In this document: piece after piece, positions 16,550 through 23,391 of the stretch | Layout of the letters: every line of letters starts with the position of its first letter | How positions within the stretch are numbered: the first letter of the stretch is position 1 | Source: an uncultured Flavobacterium sp. | GTDB taxonomy: Bacteria > Bacteroidota > Bacteroidia > Flavobacteriales > Flavobacteriaceae | Direction of reading: 5' to 3' | Assembly: GCF_937876455.1 (NCBI RefSeq) | Contig: NZ_CALFIG010000344.1 | Location: 1-27,834, forward strand | Length of the DNA: 27,834 nt | Notes under the pieces: model-generated | The model's database searches: none | What the model was told of the DNA's origin: nothing | Seen by the model: the letters and a program-made list of their open reading frames with translations, nothing else | Program-made: the position numbers and the translations under genes

Positions 16550-19500
16550 CTACAAATGTATTATTTTTATATCTTCTTCAATATAAACCAATATTTTTTT
16601 TGCGACTTTAATATTCATTTTTTCTATAATTCGTGCATAATTATTGAGTTGTCTTTCGTGTTTTTCTTGGTAATCTCCTGTTTTATAATCTAAAATAAAC
16701 GCTTGATTTTTATGAATAACTACACGGTCTGGTTTTACATTTGGTTCTCCATTTGAAACAATTGTTCGTTCGTTAAGTACCAAATAATTTTCATTGAAAA
16801 AATCCAACAAGTCGGGATGATTTACTATTTTTTGCACCTTTTCTTCAAAAATTCCTCTTTGTGAATCAAGTAATACGCCTTCTTCAACAGCTTTATGTAT
16901 TGCAAGTGGTATGGCTGTCTTTGACGTAATATTTGCCATAATTTCATGTAAAATATTTCCAAAAGCAATAGCCTCTTGTTGATGTGTCCCCCACATTAAC
17001 GCTTCCTTTTTTGCGATTTTAACAGAACTAAAATCTAAATGCTCCGCGACGTTTTGAATTGTTTGTTGATTTTGTAAAAATGGCTCGGGTTTTGAAATTC
17101 GTGTAGGATTTCCAAACACATATAAATATTGTTGAGGATTAAATAGGCTTTTTTGTGTCAAATAATTCGTAAAAAATGTAGATAGCGCATTTTGATTTAC
17201 TAATTCCCCTTCTTTGTTTACTTTAAAACTAGATATAATATGCAATTGTTCTTTAGCTCTTGTTAAAGCCACATATAAAACATTTATATTATCTAATAGC
17301 TCCTCTTGTGTTTTTATGTCATACACTTCTTTAGTCTGTGTATTAATTTGTTCCAACTTCTTATTTTTCTGTACTAAAGATTGTGACAACCCTATGTCTG
17401 TTTCATCTAATGGAATCCAAACTTTGGGATCAATAAGTCTTAAGCTATCATCTGCGAAAGGATAAATAACCACTGGGAATTCCAATCCTTTGGATTTATG
17501 AATGGTCATTATACGTACAGCCTCAACACCATCAGGAGAAGGAATACTTTGTTTAAATCCTGTTCGTTCCCAATATTCTAAAAAATCGGTAATACTAGAT
17601 TGATATTTCATATCTCTTTCTAGTACTAAGTCCAAGAAATACTGCACATATGAACTAGTTGCTTTATGGGTCAAAAAAACAGTAATAATTGTTTCAACCG
17701 CTTCATAAAGCGATTTTTTTCGTGCCGCTTCAAATGAAAAGCTATATCCTTTATGAGCTAAAAACACCTCTAAATCTAACTCGTTTAACTCTTTGGCCTC
17801 AATCAAAAATTGATGTATTTCTTCTTTTTTAACTGTATTAGAAGCCACAAAATATAACCAATTAATTCGTGCTTCTTGATCAAAAGAGCTATTCAAGAAC
17901 ACTAAAAAATTAATGATAAATTTTACTTCTGAAGCATTTTGAATTAAAAGGGTTTCAGATGAAAGAATAGGAATATTTTTTTCTGTCAAATAATTAGCTA
18001 ATAGTATTCCATGTTTTATTTTTCTTGTCAACAAAACGATGTCTTGATACGTAAACCCTTCATTAACAACTTTTTCAATTGTTTCAAGCGTTTTACTTAA
18101 GTATTTTTTATCCTTTTCGGTTAAGGCATCGTCTTCAAAATCCTCTTCAAATAAATCATTATCTTCTAAAAACTGAATGGAAACTACGCCTCCCTTTTTA
18201 CTAGTTGTTTTTTGTGTAGCTGTGGTGGTATATAAATTTTTATAGGCTTCGTTTGAAAATTCATTGGCAATATTTGTAAAAAAGTCGTTATTAAATTGAA
18301 TTATTTCAGCATAACTTCGGTAATTCGTTTCTAAATTTTTTACTTCTTTAACATCATTAGAGAAGGGATTTACTGCGGTGCTTAGCTCTATAAATTGTTC
18401 GGCTTTTCCCCCTCTCCATCTGTAAATAGATTGTTTAGGGTCGCCCACAATCATTAACGAACCTCTTGTGCCATCTAATTCTTCACTCGCTAATGCATTA
18501 TCAATAAGCGGAATGACGTTTTGCCATTGCATTTCAGATGTATCTTGAAACTCATCAATAAAATAATGTCTATACCTTTCACCAAGTCGTTCATAAATAA
18601 AAGGAGCGGGTTGGTCTTTAATTTGATTATGAATAATGGTATTAAAGTCAGAAATAGACAATACATTTTGTTCGGTTTGCAGTTTTTTATACTCTTGATA
18701 AACGGTATTAATTAAAGATAAAGGAACAAGATTTGATGCTACTAATTCATATAAATCAATTTTATAACTTAATGTATATATAATTTTTAATTTTTCTTTC
18801 CAAGAAGAACTAAGTGATTCTATGACTTCTTGTTTATTGGACTTTTTTGGGACTTCTATAGCTTTAATGTACACATAATCGTGGTCATCTATTTTTCTTC
18901 CATTTTTATTTAAAGCAATTACATGGTTATAGAATGTTTTTCTTGAAAAATCATCAGATGTTAATTGATTGGTTGCAAAATCTTCAAGAATGCTTCCCGT
19001 AATTTCTTTAATTTTTTGTTTATGGTTTTCTGTTTTTTCTTTAATCTTTGAAGCAATTTTATTAAAATCTTGTATTGATTTTTCGTGTAGTTGATTGAAA
19101 TTAAAAAAATGTTCTTCGACTAACAATAATTTACAAACAGCATATAAATCAAGGGTTACATCCCAATTCTTATCATCATCTGCTTTACTTTTTGCAAAAG
19201 AAACTAATACATCTGTTAAATCTTCCTCGTCGCCGGCTTTTGCAATTACGGTATCAATTGCATTCCTCAGTAATGTGTCTGTTTCTAAAGTAACATCAAA
19301 ATTGGCAGGGAGATTGAGATCATGGGTAAATGTTCGTATAATTCTATGTGTAAATTTATCTATTGTAGAAATATCAAAAGCTGCATAATTGTGAATAATT
19401 GTTTTTACTATTTTTTTTGCTTTTTCCTTAATTTCTGGCAAACTAATTCCTGTTTCCATAGAAATCTCCTTCATAAACGAATCCATTTGATCTGAAACGA

Positions 19501-19696
19501 ACTCTTTGCTAAAGGCAATTAAGCTTTCTACAATTCTAGATTTCATTTCCTCTACTGCCTTATTAGTAAAGGTTAAGGCTAAAATACGGCGGTATTTATC
19601 ATTTGAAGGGGCGGTTAAGAGAATTTTTATATACTCTTTAGTAAGGGTATAGGTTTTTCCAGAACCCGCCGAAGCGTTATAAACTTTAAAACTCAT
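16550..19696 (-). CDS. AddA-like UvrD-family helicase with C-terminal PD-(D/E)XK nuclease
   Basis: This 1048-residue protein is expected to unwind and degrade DNA at double-strand ends together with an AddB-like partner. Helicase motifs are intact: Walker A NASAGSGKTYT (7-17), motif Ia LALTFTNKAVEEM, motif II DEFQDT (381-386), motif III VGDPKQSIYRWRGG (417-430), motif V VRIMTIHKSKGLEFP and motif VI LYVALTRAKEQL. The C-terminal nuclease has GNILHEIM, Asp990 (VKPDRVV), and Asp1003 and Lys1005 (LDYKTG). It heads the minus-strand block, followed by kbl, ompA and the AddB-like gene. Its upstream region holds a -7 box (19758) but no matching -33 element, because the sequence there changes to another organism's DNA. 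Family assignment is firm. Confidence 0.92.
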   Translation of the reverse strand: MSFKVYNASAGSGKTYTLTKEYIKILLTAPSNDKYRRILALTFTNKAVEEMKSRIVESLIAFSKEFVSDQMDSFMKEISMETGISLPEIKEKAKKIVKTIIHNYAAFDISTIDKFTHRIIRTFTHDLNLPANFDVTLETDTLLRNAIDTVIAKAGDEEDLTDVLVSFAKSKADDDKNWDVTLDLYAVCKLLLVEEHFFNFNQLHEKSIQDFNKIASKIKEKTENHKQKIKEITGSILEDFATNQLTSDDFSRKTFYNHVIALNKNGRKIDDHDYVYIKAIEVPKKSNKQEVIESLSSSWKEKLKIIYTLSYKIDLYELVASNLVPLSLINTVYQEYKKLQTEQNVLSISDFNTIIHNQIKDQPAPFIYERLGERYRHYFIDEFQDTSEMQWQNVIPLIDNALASEELDGTRGSLMIVGDPKQSIYRWRGGKAEQFIELSTAVNPFSNDVKEVKNLETNYRSYAEIIQFNNDFFTNIANEFSNEAYKNLYTTTATQKTTSKKGGVVSIQFLEDNDLFEEDFEDDALTEKDKKYLSKTLETIEKVVNEGFTYQDIVLLTRKIKHGILLANYLTEKNIPILSSETLLIQNASEVKFIINFLVFLNSSFDQEARINWLYFVASNTVKKEEIHQFLIEAKELNELDLEVFLAHKGYSFSFEAARKKSLYEAVETIITVFLTHKATSSYVQYFLDLVLERDMKYQSSITDFLEYWERTGFKQSIPSPDGVEAVRIMTIHKSKGLEFPVVIYPFADDSLRLIDPKVWIPLDETDIGLSQSLVQKNKKLEQINTQTKEVYDIKTQEELLDNINVLYVALTRAKEQLHIISSFKVNKEGELVNQNALSTFFTNYLTQKSLFNPQQYLYVFGNPTRISKPEPFLQNQQTIQNVAEHLDFSSVKIAKKEALMWGTHQQEAIAFGNILHEIMANITSKTAIPLAIHKAVEEGVLLDSQRGIFEEKVQKIVNHPDLLDFFNENYLVLNERTIVSNGEPNVKPDRVVIHKNQAFILDYKTGDYQEKHERQLNNYARIIEKMNIKVAKKILVYIEEDIKIIHL
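16553..16581 (-). promoter_or_regulatory. Promoter of kbl inside the 3' end of the AddA-like gene
   Basis: TTG at 16581-16579 and TACATTTG at 16560-16553 on the minus strand are 18 bases apart and match the Bacteroidota consensus. Transcription should begin near 16548, giving a leader of about 100 bases before the kbl ATG at 16445. Confidence 0.6.
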
Positions 19697-19757
19697 TAAC
19701 TTGATAAATATATTTTATATTAAAATTTACTCTTTCTATCTATTCTATTTTTATTTC

Positions 19758-19765
19758 CAAAGTTA
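19758..19765 (-). promoter_or_regulatory. TAnnTTTG box of the AddA-like gene, apparently cut off from its -33 element
   Basis: TAACTTTG on the minus strand lies about 60 bases before the ATG at 19696. There is no TTG at 17-23 bases upstream, unlike the sdh, ompA and kbl promoters. An AT-only palindrome (AAATTTATAAATTT, 19765-19778) abuts it. The missing upstream half is consistent with the joint lying here. Confidence 0.4.
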
Positions 19766-19778
19766 AATTTATAAATTT

Positions 19779-19828
19779 GAAAAAATAGTGTTTACTAACG
19801 CAGATGATAAAGGCTATCTCTGATTAGT
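19779..19828 (-). terminator. Possible terminator of the 41-residue gene
   Basis: On the minus strand ACTAA and CAGA pair with TCTG and TTAGT (19828-19794), with a small internal loop and a 12-base hairpin loop. A run of six T (19785-19780) follows after eight more bases. The gap between stem and T run makes it weak. Confidence 0.35.
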
Positions 19829-19845
19829 CAATGAAAGAAATAAGA

Positions 19846-19971
19846 TTAGCGTCGTCGAGAAGAAGGAGCAGAAGATTGAGCAATAGTAGTATTGTTAAAT
19901 AACGAAATTGTATTTTGTACTTGCTGGACAAATTCCATCTGTAAAATCTGGAGTAATTGTGCTGATTTCAT
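19846..19971 (-). CDS. Small protein of 41 residues, unknown function
   Basis: The frame starts MKSAQLLQILQMEFVQQVQ and ends SSAPSSRRR before a TAA. The first 25 residues could form an amphipathic helix; the tail is Ser/Pro-rich and ends in three Arg. An AAAGG ribosome binding site lies eight bases before the ATG. A near-consensus sigma70 promoter (20024-20053) stands about 50 bases further up, and a possible hairpin terminator follows. Together these make a complete small transcription unit of about 240 bases, so I consider the frame real despite its size. I do not recognise a family. It lies directly beside the joint with the Bacteroidota sequence and uses proteobacterial signals, so it belongs to the right-hand genome. 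It could instead be a leader peptide or a regulatory RNA with an incidental frame. Confidence 0.5.
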   Translation of the reverse strand: MKSAQLLQILQMEFVQQVQNTISLFNNTTIAQSSAPSSRRR

Positions 19972-20023
19972 GAATCAGACCTTTCGTTTAAAAAGAGGTT
20001 ACTTAAAAAAGCTAAGTGAGGGG

Positions 20024-20053
20024 ATTGTAACAAGATAAAATTGTATTTGTCAA
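20024..20053 (-). promoter_or_regulatory. Sigma70 promoter of the 41-residue gene
   Basis: On the minus strand TTGACA (20053-20048), 18 bases, then TACAAT (20029-20024): a perfect -35 and a five-of-six -10. Transcription should begin near 20018. This is the first clearly proteobacterial promoter in the window. Confidence 0.75.
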
Positions 20054-20104
20054 ATTATTTTTTCATTTTTATTTGGTTGGGCACGATAAAGCCGTAAATA
20101 GAGC

Positions 20105-20133
20105 TTGACAAATTAGGGGTATTTAATTACAAT
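20105..20133 (+). promoter_or_regulatory. Sigma70 promoter facing right, divergent from the 41-residue gene
   Basis: TTGACA (20105-20110), 17 bases, then TACAAT (20128-20133): perfect -35, ideal spacing, five-of-six -10. Transcription should start near 20140. The next clear gene begins 257 bases later at 20397. Confidence 0.7.
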
Positions 20134-20396
20134 GAGTGGCTTCATGATATCATGCTATCTTAAAAATTAACAGTATGTATCATACACTACTTATATATTG
20201 AAGTTATTGAGATTTTTAAATGTTGCTGTATTATACAAAGACTGCTAACATACGTTTATCTGTTTTTTACCAATACGCGCTGTTTAAAAATCAAATGCTT
20301 CAAGTATCATTAATGAAAATCTAAGCAAGTATTAATATGATTTATTTGATAGATTCACATTAATAATTACTTAACTTTTAGAAAGAACTTATAAAT
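20134..20396 (+). other. Long leader or small-RNA region between a strong promoter and the small exported protein gene
   Basis: No protein gene is convincing here. The stretch contains CATGATATCATG (20143-20154, a perfect palindrome just after the predicted start) and GTATGTATCATAC (20173-20185, a five-base stem with a three-base loop). A 34-residue frame at 20220-20324 (MLLYYTKTANIRLSVFYQYA at its start) lacks a good ribosome binding site and is probably chance. No intrinsic terminator was seen, so the transcript may be the long leader of the gene at 20397. Confidence 0.4.
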
Positions 20397-20699
20397 ATGA
20401 AAAAAATTCTTCTTGCCGTTATTGCCTCAGCAGCAGTTTCAGTTGCCTTTGCTGCTCCTATTGCTTCTTCAGTAACAAGTCAAACTGCACCTCAGTTTGA
20501 TAACACCAAAATGAAATGTGGCGAGCACACTGTTAAAGATGGTGATAATACGGATACTTTGACAGGGATCTGTAAAGGTTTCAAATTTGGTAAAGGTAAA
20601 GCAGGCTTTTTAGATGAGAATTCTGGTAAGAAAGTAATGTGTCAAGAGAAAAAAGGACACATTATCTTGTCTAGCTGCCAAGCTGCACCAGCTAAATAG
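20397..20699 (+). CDS. Small exported four-cysteine protein, unknown function
   Basis: The 100-residue product begins with a signal peptide (MKKILLAVIASAAVSVAFA, likely cut after AFA at residue 19). The mature part of about 80 residues is Lys- and Gly-rich and has Cys41, Cys59, Cys82 and Cys94, an even number suited to two disulfide bonds in the periplasm or outside the cell. The segment FKFGKGKAGFLDENSGKKV suggests short beta strands and a basic surface. AGAAAG upstream can serve as a ribosome binding site. The gene is followed by a very good terminator at 20775 and converges on the porin gene. I do not recognise a family. Binding of a small ligand or of the envelope surface would be guesses. 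Confidence 0.8.
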   Translation: MKKILLAVIASAAVSVAFAAPIASSVTSQTAPQFDNTKMKCGEHTVKDGDNTDTLTGICKGFKFGKGKAGFLDENSGKKVMCQEKKGHIILSSCQAAPAK

Positions 20700-20774
20700 T
20701 ACGTAAAGCAATAAGCAGCAGCCTTTAGAATATAATGCTCTCTTTAGAATTCTCAAGTCTGCTGTTTATGCTAG

Positions 20775-20798
20775 AGGGTTGATTTATCAACCCTTTTT
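20775..20798 (+). terminator. Terminator after the small exported protein gene
   Basis: AGGGTTGA (20775-20782) pairs perfectly with TCAACCCT (20787-20794) around a TTTA loop, and the run of T reaches 20798. It works for the plus strand only, as the other side has no T run, so the porin gene ending at 20815 is not served by it. Confidence 0.9.
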
Positions 20799-20814
20799 AC
20801 ATCATGTATTCCGT

Positions 20815-22218
20815 CTAATACAGATAGCTAAGCATAATCTGTCCCTCAAAATTATTACCACCATTGCCCTCATTATCTAGTGGTTGAACAATATAACCGT
20901 AACCTGCGAAAATTGTAAACCCTTTGATCTGTGGAACATTATAATTAAATGTAATATCATACTCATTACTTGCTGGCATGGTTACTGTATTATAGCGTGC
21001 TGCACTAACTCCTACTTCAAGCGCATCATCTAAAAATTTCACCGTTGGTGCAATCTTGTACGCCTGGCCTGCAGATTTATCAATTAAACCTAGCATCCAG
21101 CTCGTAGTATAGAGTGGATCGGTTGCTAGCGAATAGGTGTAAGGGGATACAATATTTCCGCCTTCAAATGAGTCATTTGGTCCCCAGATATTGTTATAGC
21201 CTAATTTCAGTTCAAGCCAATCATAGTTCATGGTTAGTTGTAAACCAAGCATATTACTGTTTATATTGTTGGCTAATCCATTGTTACTCAATATATTTTG
21301 ATCGCTACCAAATTGTAATGCACCTTGAACACCAATTTCAAAACCTAATTTATCACTAGCTTTTAATTTTAGATTACTATCGGCGTAAATGAGGTTGGAA
21401 TAATCATAAAACTTATAGCCCCATAATCTAAAATCTAATAATTCTGTTGGTGTGTTCCATGATACTCCGGCGGCAATTGTTCCTGGTGTTGAATTTGAGG
21501 TTCCATCAGGCGTAAGACTCGGGTCAATCGAGCTATTATAATATGTTTGATTATTAAAACCAGTTTCACCAAGCATCTGGGCTTGGTTGAACGCTAATGC
21601 GGTAATCAGCCAATGATTTCCCAGATCAATATTTGCCAATGCTCCTTGATAAGTAACTAAATTGAGCGCATTATTTTGGTAATAGGTGAGCCATGGGCTA
21701 TTATTAATCCCGATTCTACCCGCATCAAGTTGCAGCATGTCAGAATACTTATACTCAACAAAAAGCTCCTGCATCTCTAGCTGTTCTTTAGTGGATAAGC
21801 CAAGAGCTTGCTGATCTGGATCACTGGGGTTTATTTGTGCTGTGTAGGGATTAACGCCAGTTAAAAATCCACCGATAGAAAATCCAGCTATTTCACCAGT
21901 TTGCGCAAAAATATTTACTCCATAGCCATAATTATTTCCGCCATTCTGATCATAATAGCTGGCAACGCCCATCACATTCCAAGTTCCATCGCCGAAGATG
22001 CGTTTTGCAATTCCATCGCTGGCAATTTGACTTTCGCTCAAGCTTGCAGTTCCGCCTTGGCTGGGTAAACCTAAATATGGATTTTGTAAATAATTTCCGC
22101 GACTTAAATAGCCACTTGCCACGGTTGTTGTTTGTTCTTGAGACTCTTCTTCGGGAGTTAACCCGTAAGTGTTTGTGCAAATCAGTCCAGAACTGAATAG
22201 CATAATTTTCTTGAGCAT
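20815..22218 (-). CDS. OprD-like outer membrane porin
   Basis: This 467-residue protein is a predicted outer membrane beta-barrel for uptake of small solutes. A short signal peptide (MLKKIMLFSSGLICTNTYG) precedes a sequence of alternating strands rich in Gly, Asn and Tyr. It ends in a strand with C-terminal Tyr (GQIMLSYLY), as barrel-assembly substrates do. Features resembling the OprD family are ELFVEYKYSDMLQLDAGRIGINNSPW near residues 160-180 (cf. the strand-turn LQLGR/AGR in OprD proteins) and KLGYNNIWGPNDSF. The start is supported by position after a promoter at 22269-22298. That promoter contains a Fur box, so expression should rise when iron is short. The substrate cannot be told; iron chelates or organic acids are possible. 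Family assignment is moderate. Confidence 0.75.
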   Translation of the reverse strand: MLKKIMLFSSGLICTNTYGLTPEEESQEQTTTVASGYLSRGNYLQNPYLGLPSQGGTASLSESQIASDGIAKRIFGDGTWNVMGVASYYDQNGGNNYGYGVNIFAQTGEIAGFSIGGFLTGVNPYTAQINPSDPDQQALGLSTKEQLEMQELFVEYKYSDMLQLDAGRIGINNSPWLTYYQNNALNLVTYQGALANIDLGNHWLITALAFNQAQMLGETGFNNQTYYNSSIDPSLTPDGTSNSTPGTIAAGVSWNTPTELLDFRLWGYKFYDYSNLIYADSNLKLKASDKLGFEIGVQGALQFGSDQNILSNNGLANNINSNMLGLQLTMNYDWLELKLGYNNIWGPNDSFEGGNIVSPYTYSLATDPLYTTSWMLGLIDKSAGQAYKIAPTVKFLDDALEVGVSAARYNTVTMPASNEYDITFNYNVPQIKGFTIFAGYGYIVQPLDNEGNGGNNFEGQIMLSYLY

Positions 22219-22268
22219 AATAGTAAAATATTCCTAAATTGAAAAGCTGCTTTTAATATAAGGACATT

Positions 22269-22298
22269 AGTATATATGAGAATGATTCTTATTTGCAA
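22269..22298 (-). promoter_or_regulatory. Fur-controlled promoter of the porin gene
   Basis: On the minus strand TTGCAA (22298-22293), 18 bases, then TATACT (22274-22269) forms a fair sigma70 promoter about 50 bases ahead of the porin ATG. Its spacer is almost filled by TGAGAATGATTCTTA (22277-22291 on plus), a 7-1-7 inverted repeat matching the Fur consensus TGATAATNATTATCA at 11 of 14 informative positions. Binding there would block the polymerase. Confidence 0.7.
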
Positions 22299-22467
22299 TA
22301 AATTATACTGGGAAATTTGCGATTAGTGAAATAAATAGTACCTTTTGAGCGCAATTTAAAATAGTCCAGCGCGGTATTGTTGTGTATCCGATAAAATCCA
22401 AGATTCATAGAAGATGAGTATATGATAGAATTCAAATTATTCTTGTTGCTACTGAAAGGAATGATTC

Positions 22468-22800
22468 ATGAATGAGAGCAAAGTAAAGATGCTGCTAAGT
22501 GCTTTTTATCCCGACAGTTCAAATTGTTTGGTATTGGATTTGAATGATGTGATTATTTTTGCTGGAGAAAATCGCTTATATGAGTTAGGTGCTAGCTCAG
22601 TAGAAGCGTTGGTTGGTAAACAAATGCAGGATGTTTTACCAATGCAAAATCAAGAAGAAAGAATGGCTTACTTTGCAGATATGTTGCGATTAAAACATAA
22701 AGCTTGCTGTAATCCAGATAATTTAACACGAGTTATTGGTGAGAGTGATTCTTATTCTCCAATCTTAAATCATATAATTCTCTGTAATACGTTGTTATGA
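22468..22800 (+). CDS. PAS-domain protein, probably a truncated regulator
   Basis: The 110-residue product has a PAS-like beginning: CLVLDLNDVIIFAGENRLYELG, then SSVEALVGKQMQDVLPMQNQEE, the pattern of a ligand- or redox-sensing PAS fold. After about residue 75 the likeness fades (ACCNPDNLTRVIGESDSYS) and the frame stops before the last strands of a PAS fold. No output domain such as a LuxR-type helix-turn-helix or a kinase follows in any frame before the next gene at 22919. GAAAGGA six bases before the ATG is a good ribosome binding site, so it is probably translated. It may be a remnant of a PAS-LuxR regulator or a stand-alone sensor. It lies between the Fur-box porin and the ferritin-like gene. 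Confidence 0.55.
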   Translation: MNESKVKMLLSAFYPDSSNCLVLDLNDVIIFAGENRLYELGASSVEALVGKQMQDVLPMQNQEERMAYFADMLRLKHKACCNPDNLTRVIGESDSYSPILNHIILCNTLL

Positions 22801-22842
22801 TTTTATATAGTATCTATGAATTCTATGAATATTAAAAACTAC

Positions 22843-22872
22843 TTGTATAAGGTTTATATTCAGGTATATAAT
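22843..22872 (+). promoter_or_regulatory. Sigma70 promoter of the ferritin-like gene
   Basis: TTGTAT (22843-22848), 18 bases, TATAAT (22867-22872). Transcription should begin near 22879, about 40 bases before the ATG at 22919, which has GAAGGA as its ribosome binding site. No Fur box overlaps it. Confidence 0.65.
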
Positions 22873-22918
22873 AGCGGCGCTTATTGGCACTTTTTGTAAT
22901 ATATAGAAGGATAAATAA

Positions 22919-23350
22919 ATGTTAAATATTGATGAAAAAAAAGTCTGTGATATTTTAGATCAAATTATTGCACATGAACTAGCTGGTGTAAGTCGCTATA
23001 CTCACTATGCTTTAACTGTATATGGTTTAGAGCGTTTGTCACTAGTTGGATACTTCAAAACTCATGCTACCGAATCATTGGATCATGCATTAAAAGCTGG
23101 TGAATTAATGACTGGTCTTAATGGACATCCAACAATCAAGGTTGCGGATATTAAAGAAACTCATAAACATGATTTAGTAAGTATTATTGCCGAGTCAATT
23201 GAACACGAAACTAAGGCTGCAGAAATGTATCACCAATTATTGGACGCAGTAAAAGACAAGTCAGTTTATCTTGAAGATTATGCGCGCACTATGATTGGCT
23301 CAGAAGAGCAGCACGTCTTAGAAATGCGTAAAATTGCTAAAAAAGCTTAA
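22919..23350 (+). CDS. Ferritin-like diiron protein (bacterioferritin family)
   Basis: A 143-residue four-helix-bundle protein, cytosolic, expected to oxidise and perhaps store iron. The helix signature HELAGVSRYTHYAL (Glu20) is followed by THATESLDHALKAGELMTGLNGHP (Glu52, His56), AESIEHETKAAEMYH (Glu95 or Glu97) and GSEEQHVLEM (Glu129, His132). Spacing from Glu20 to Glu129 and His132 equals that in E. coli bacterioferritin (Glu18, Glu127, His130). At the first ExxH position the residue three before His56 is Ser, with Glu one position earlier. I recall the same TES pattern in related proteobacterial proteins. The heme-ligand Met52 of true bacterioferritin has no clear counterpart. It has its own promoter and terminator. 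Confidence 0.85.
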   Translation: MLNIDEKKVCDILDQIIAHELAGVSRYTHYALTVYGLERLSLVGYFKTHATESLDHALKAGELMTGLNGHPTIKVADIKETHKHDLVSIIAESIEHETKAAEMYHQLLDAVKDKSVYLEDYARTMIGSEEQHVLEMRKIAKKA

Positions 23351-23357
23351 TTGAAGC

Positions 23358-23391
23358 AAATTACCGGATATTTTTTATATTCGGTAATTTT
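23358..23391 (+). terminator. Terminator of the ferritin-like gene
   Basis: A 14-pair stem (AAATTACCGGATAT with ATATTCGGTAATTT, one G-U) closes a five-T loop seven bases beyond the stop. It ends in only four T, so termination may be partial. Confidence 0.75.

Noticed and set aside
16446..16550. 35-residue N-terminal extension of Kbl from the ATG at 16550
   Set aside because: The predicted transcription start is at about the same place, the extension is hydrophilic and unlike the family, and MYGKIQQHL is the usual beginning.
10880..19696. AddA/AddB-like pair as a new defence system
   Set aside because: The motifs and gene neighbourhood fit ordinary chromosomal double-strand break repair; no defence-associated partner genes are present.
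20220..20324. 34-residue plus-strand frame in the leader region
   Set aside because: Only a weak GAG precedes the ATG and nothing in the sequence of the product is distinctive; noted in the regional entry, not called as a gene.
19697..20396. Integration site of a mobile element at the joint
   Set aside because: No integrase, transposase, tRNA, target duplication or terminal inverted repeat was found on either side.
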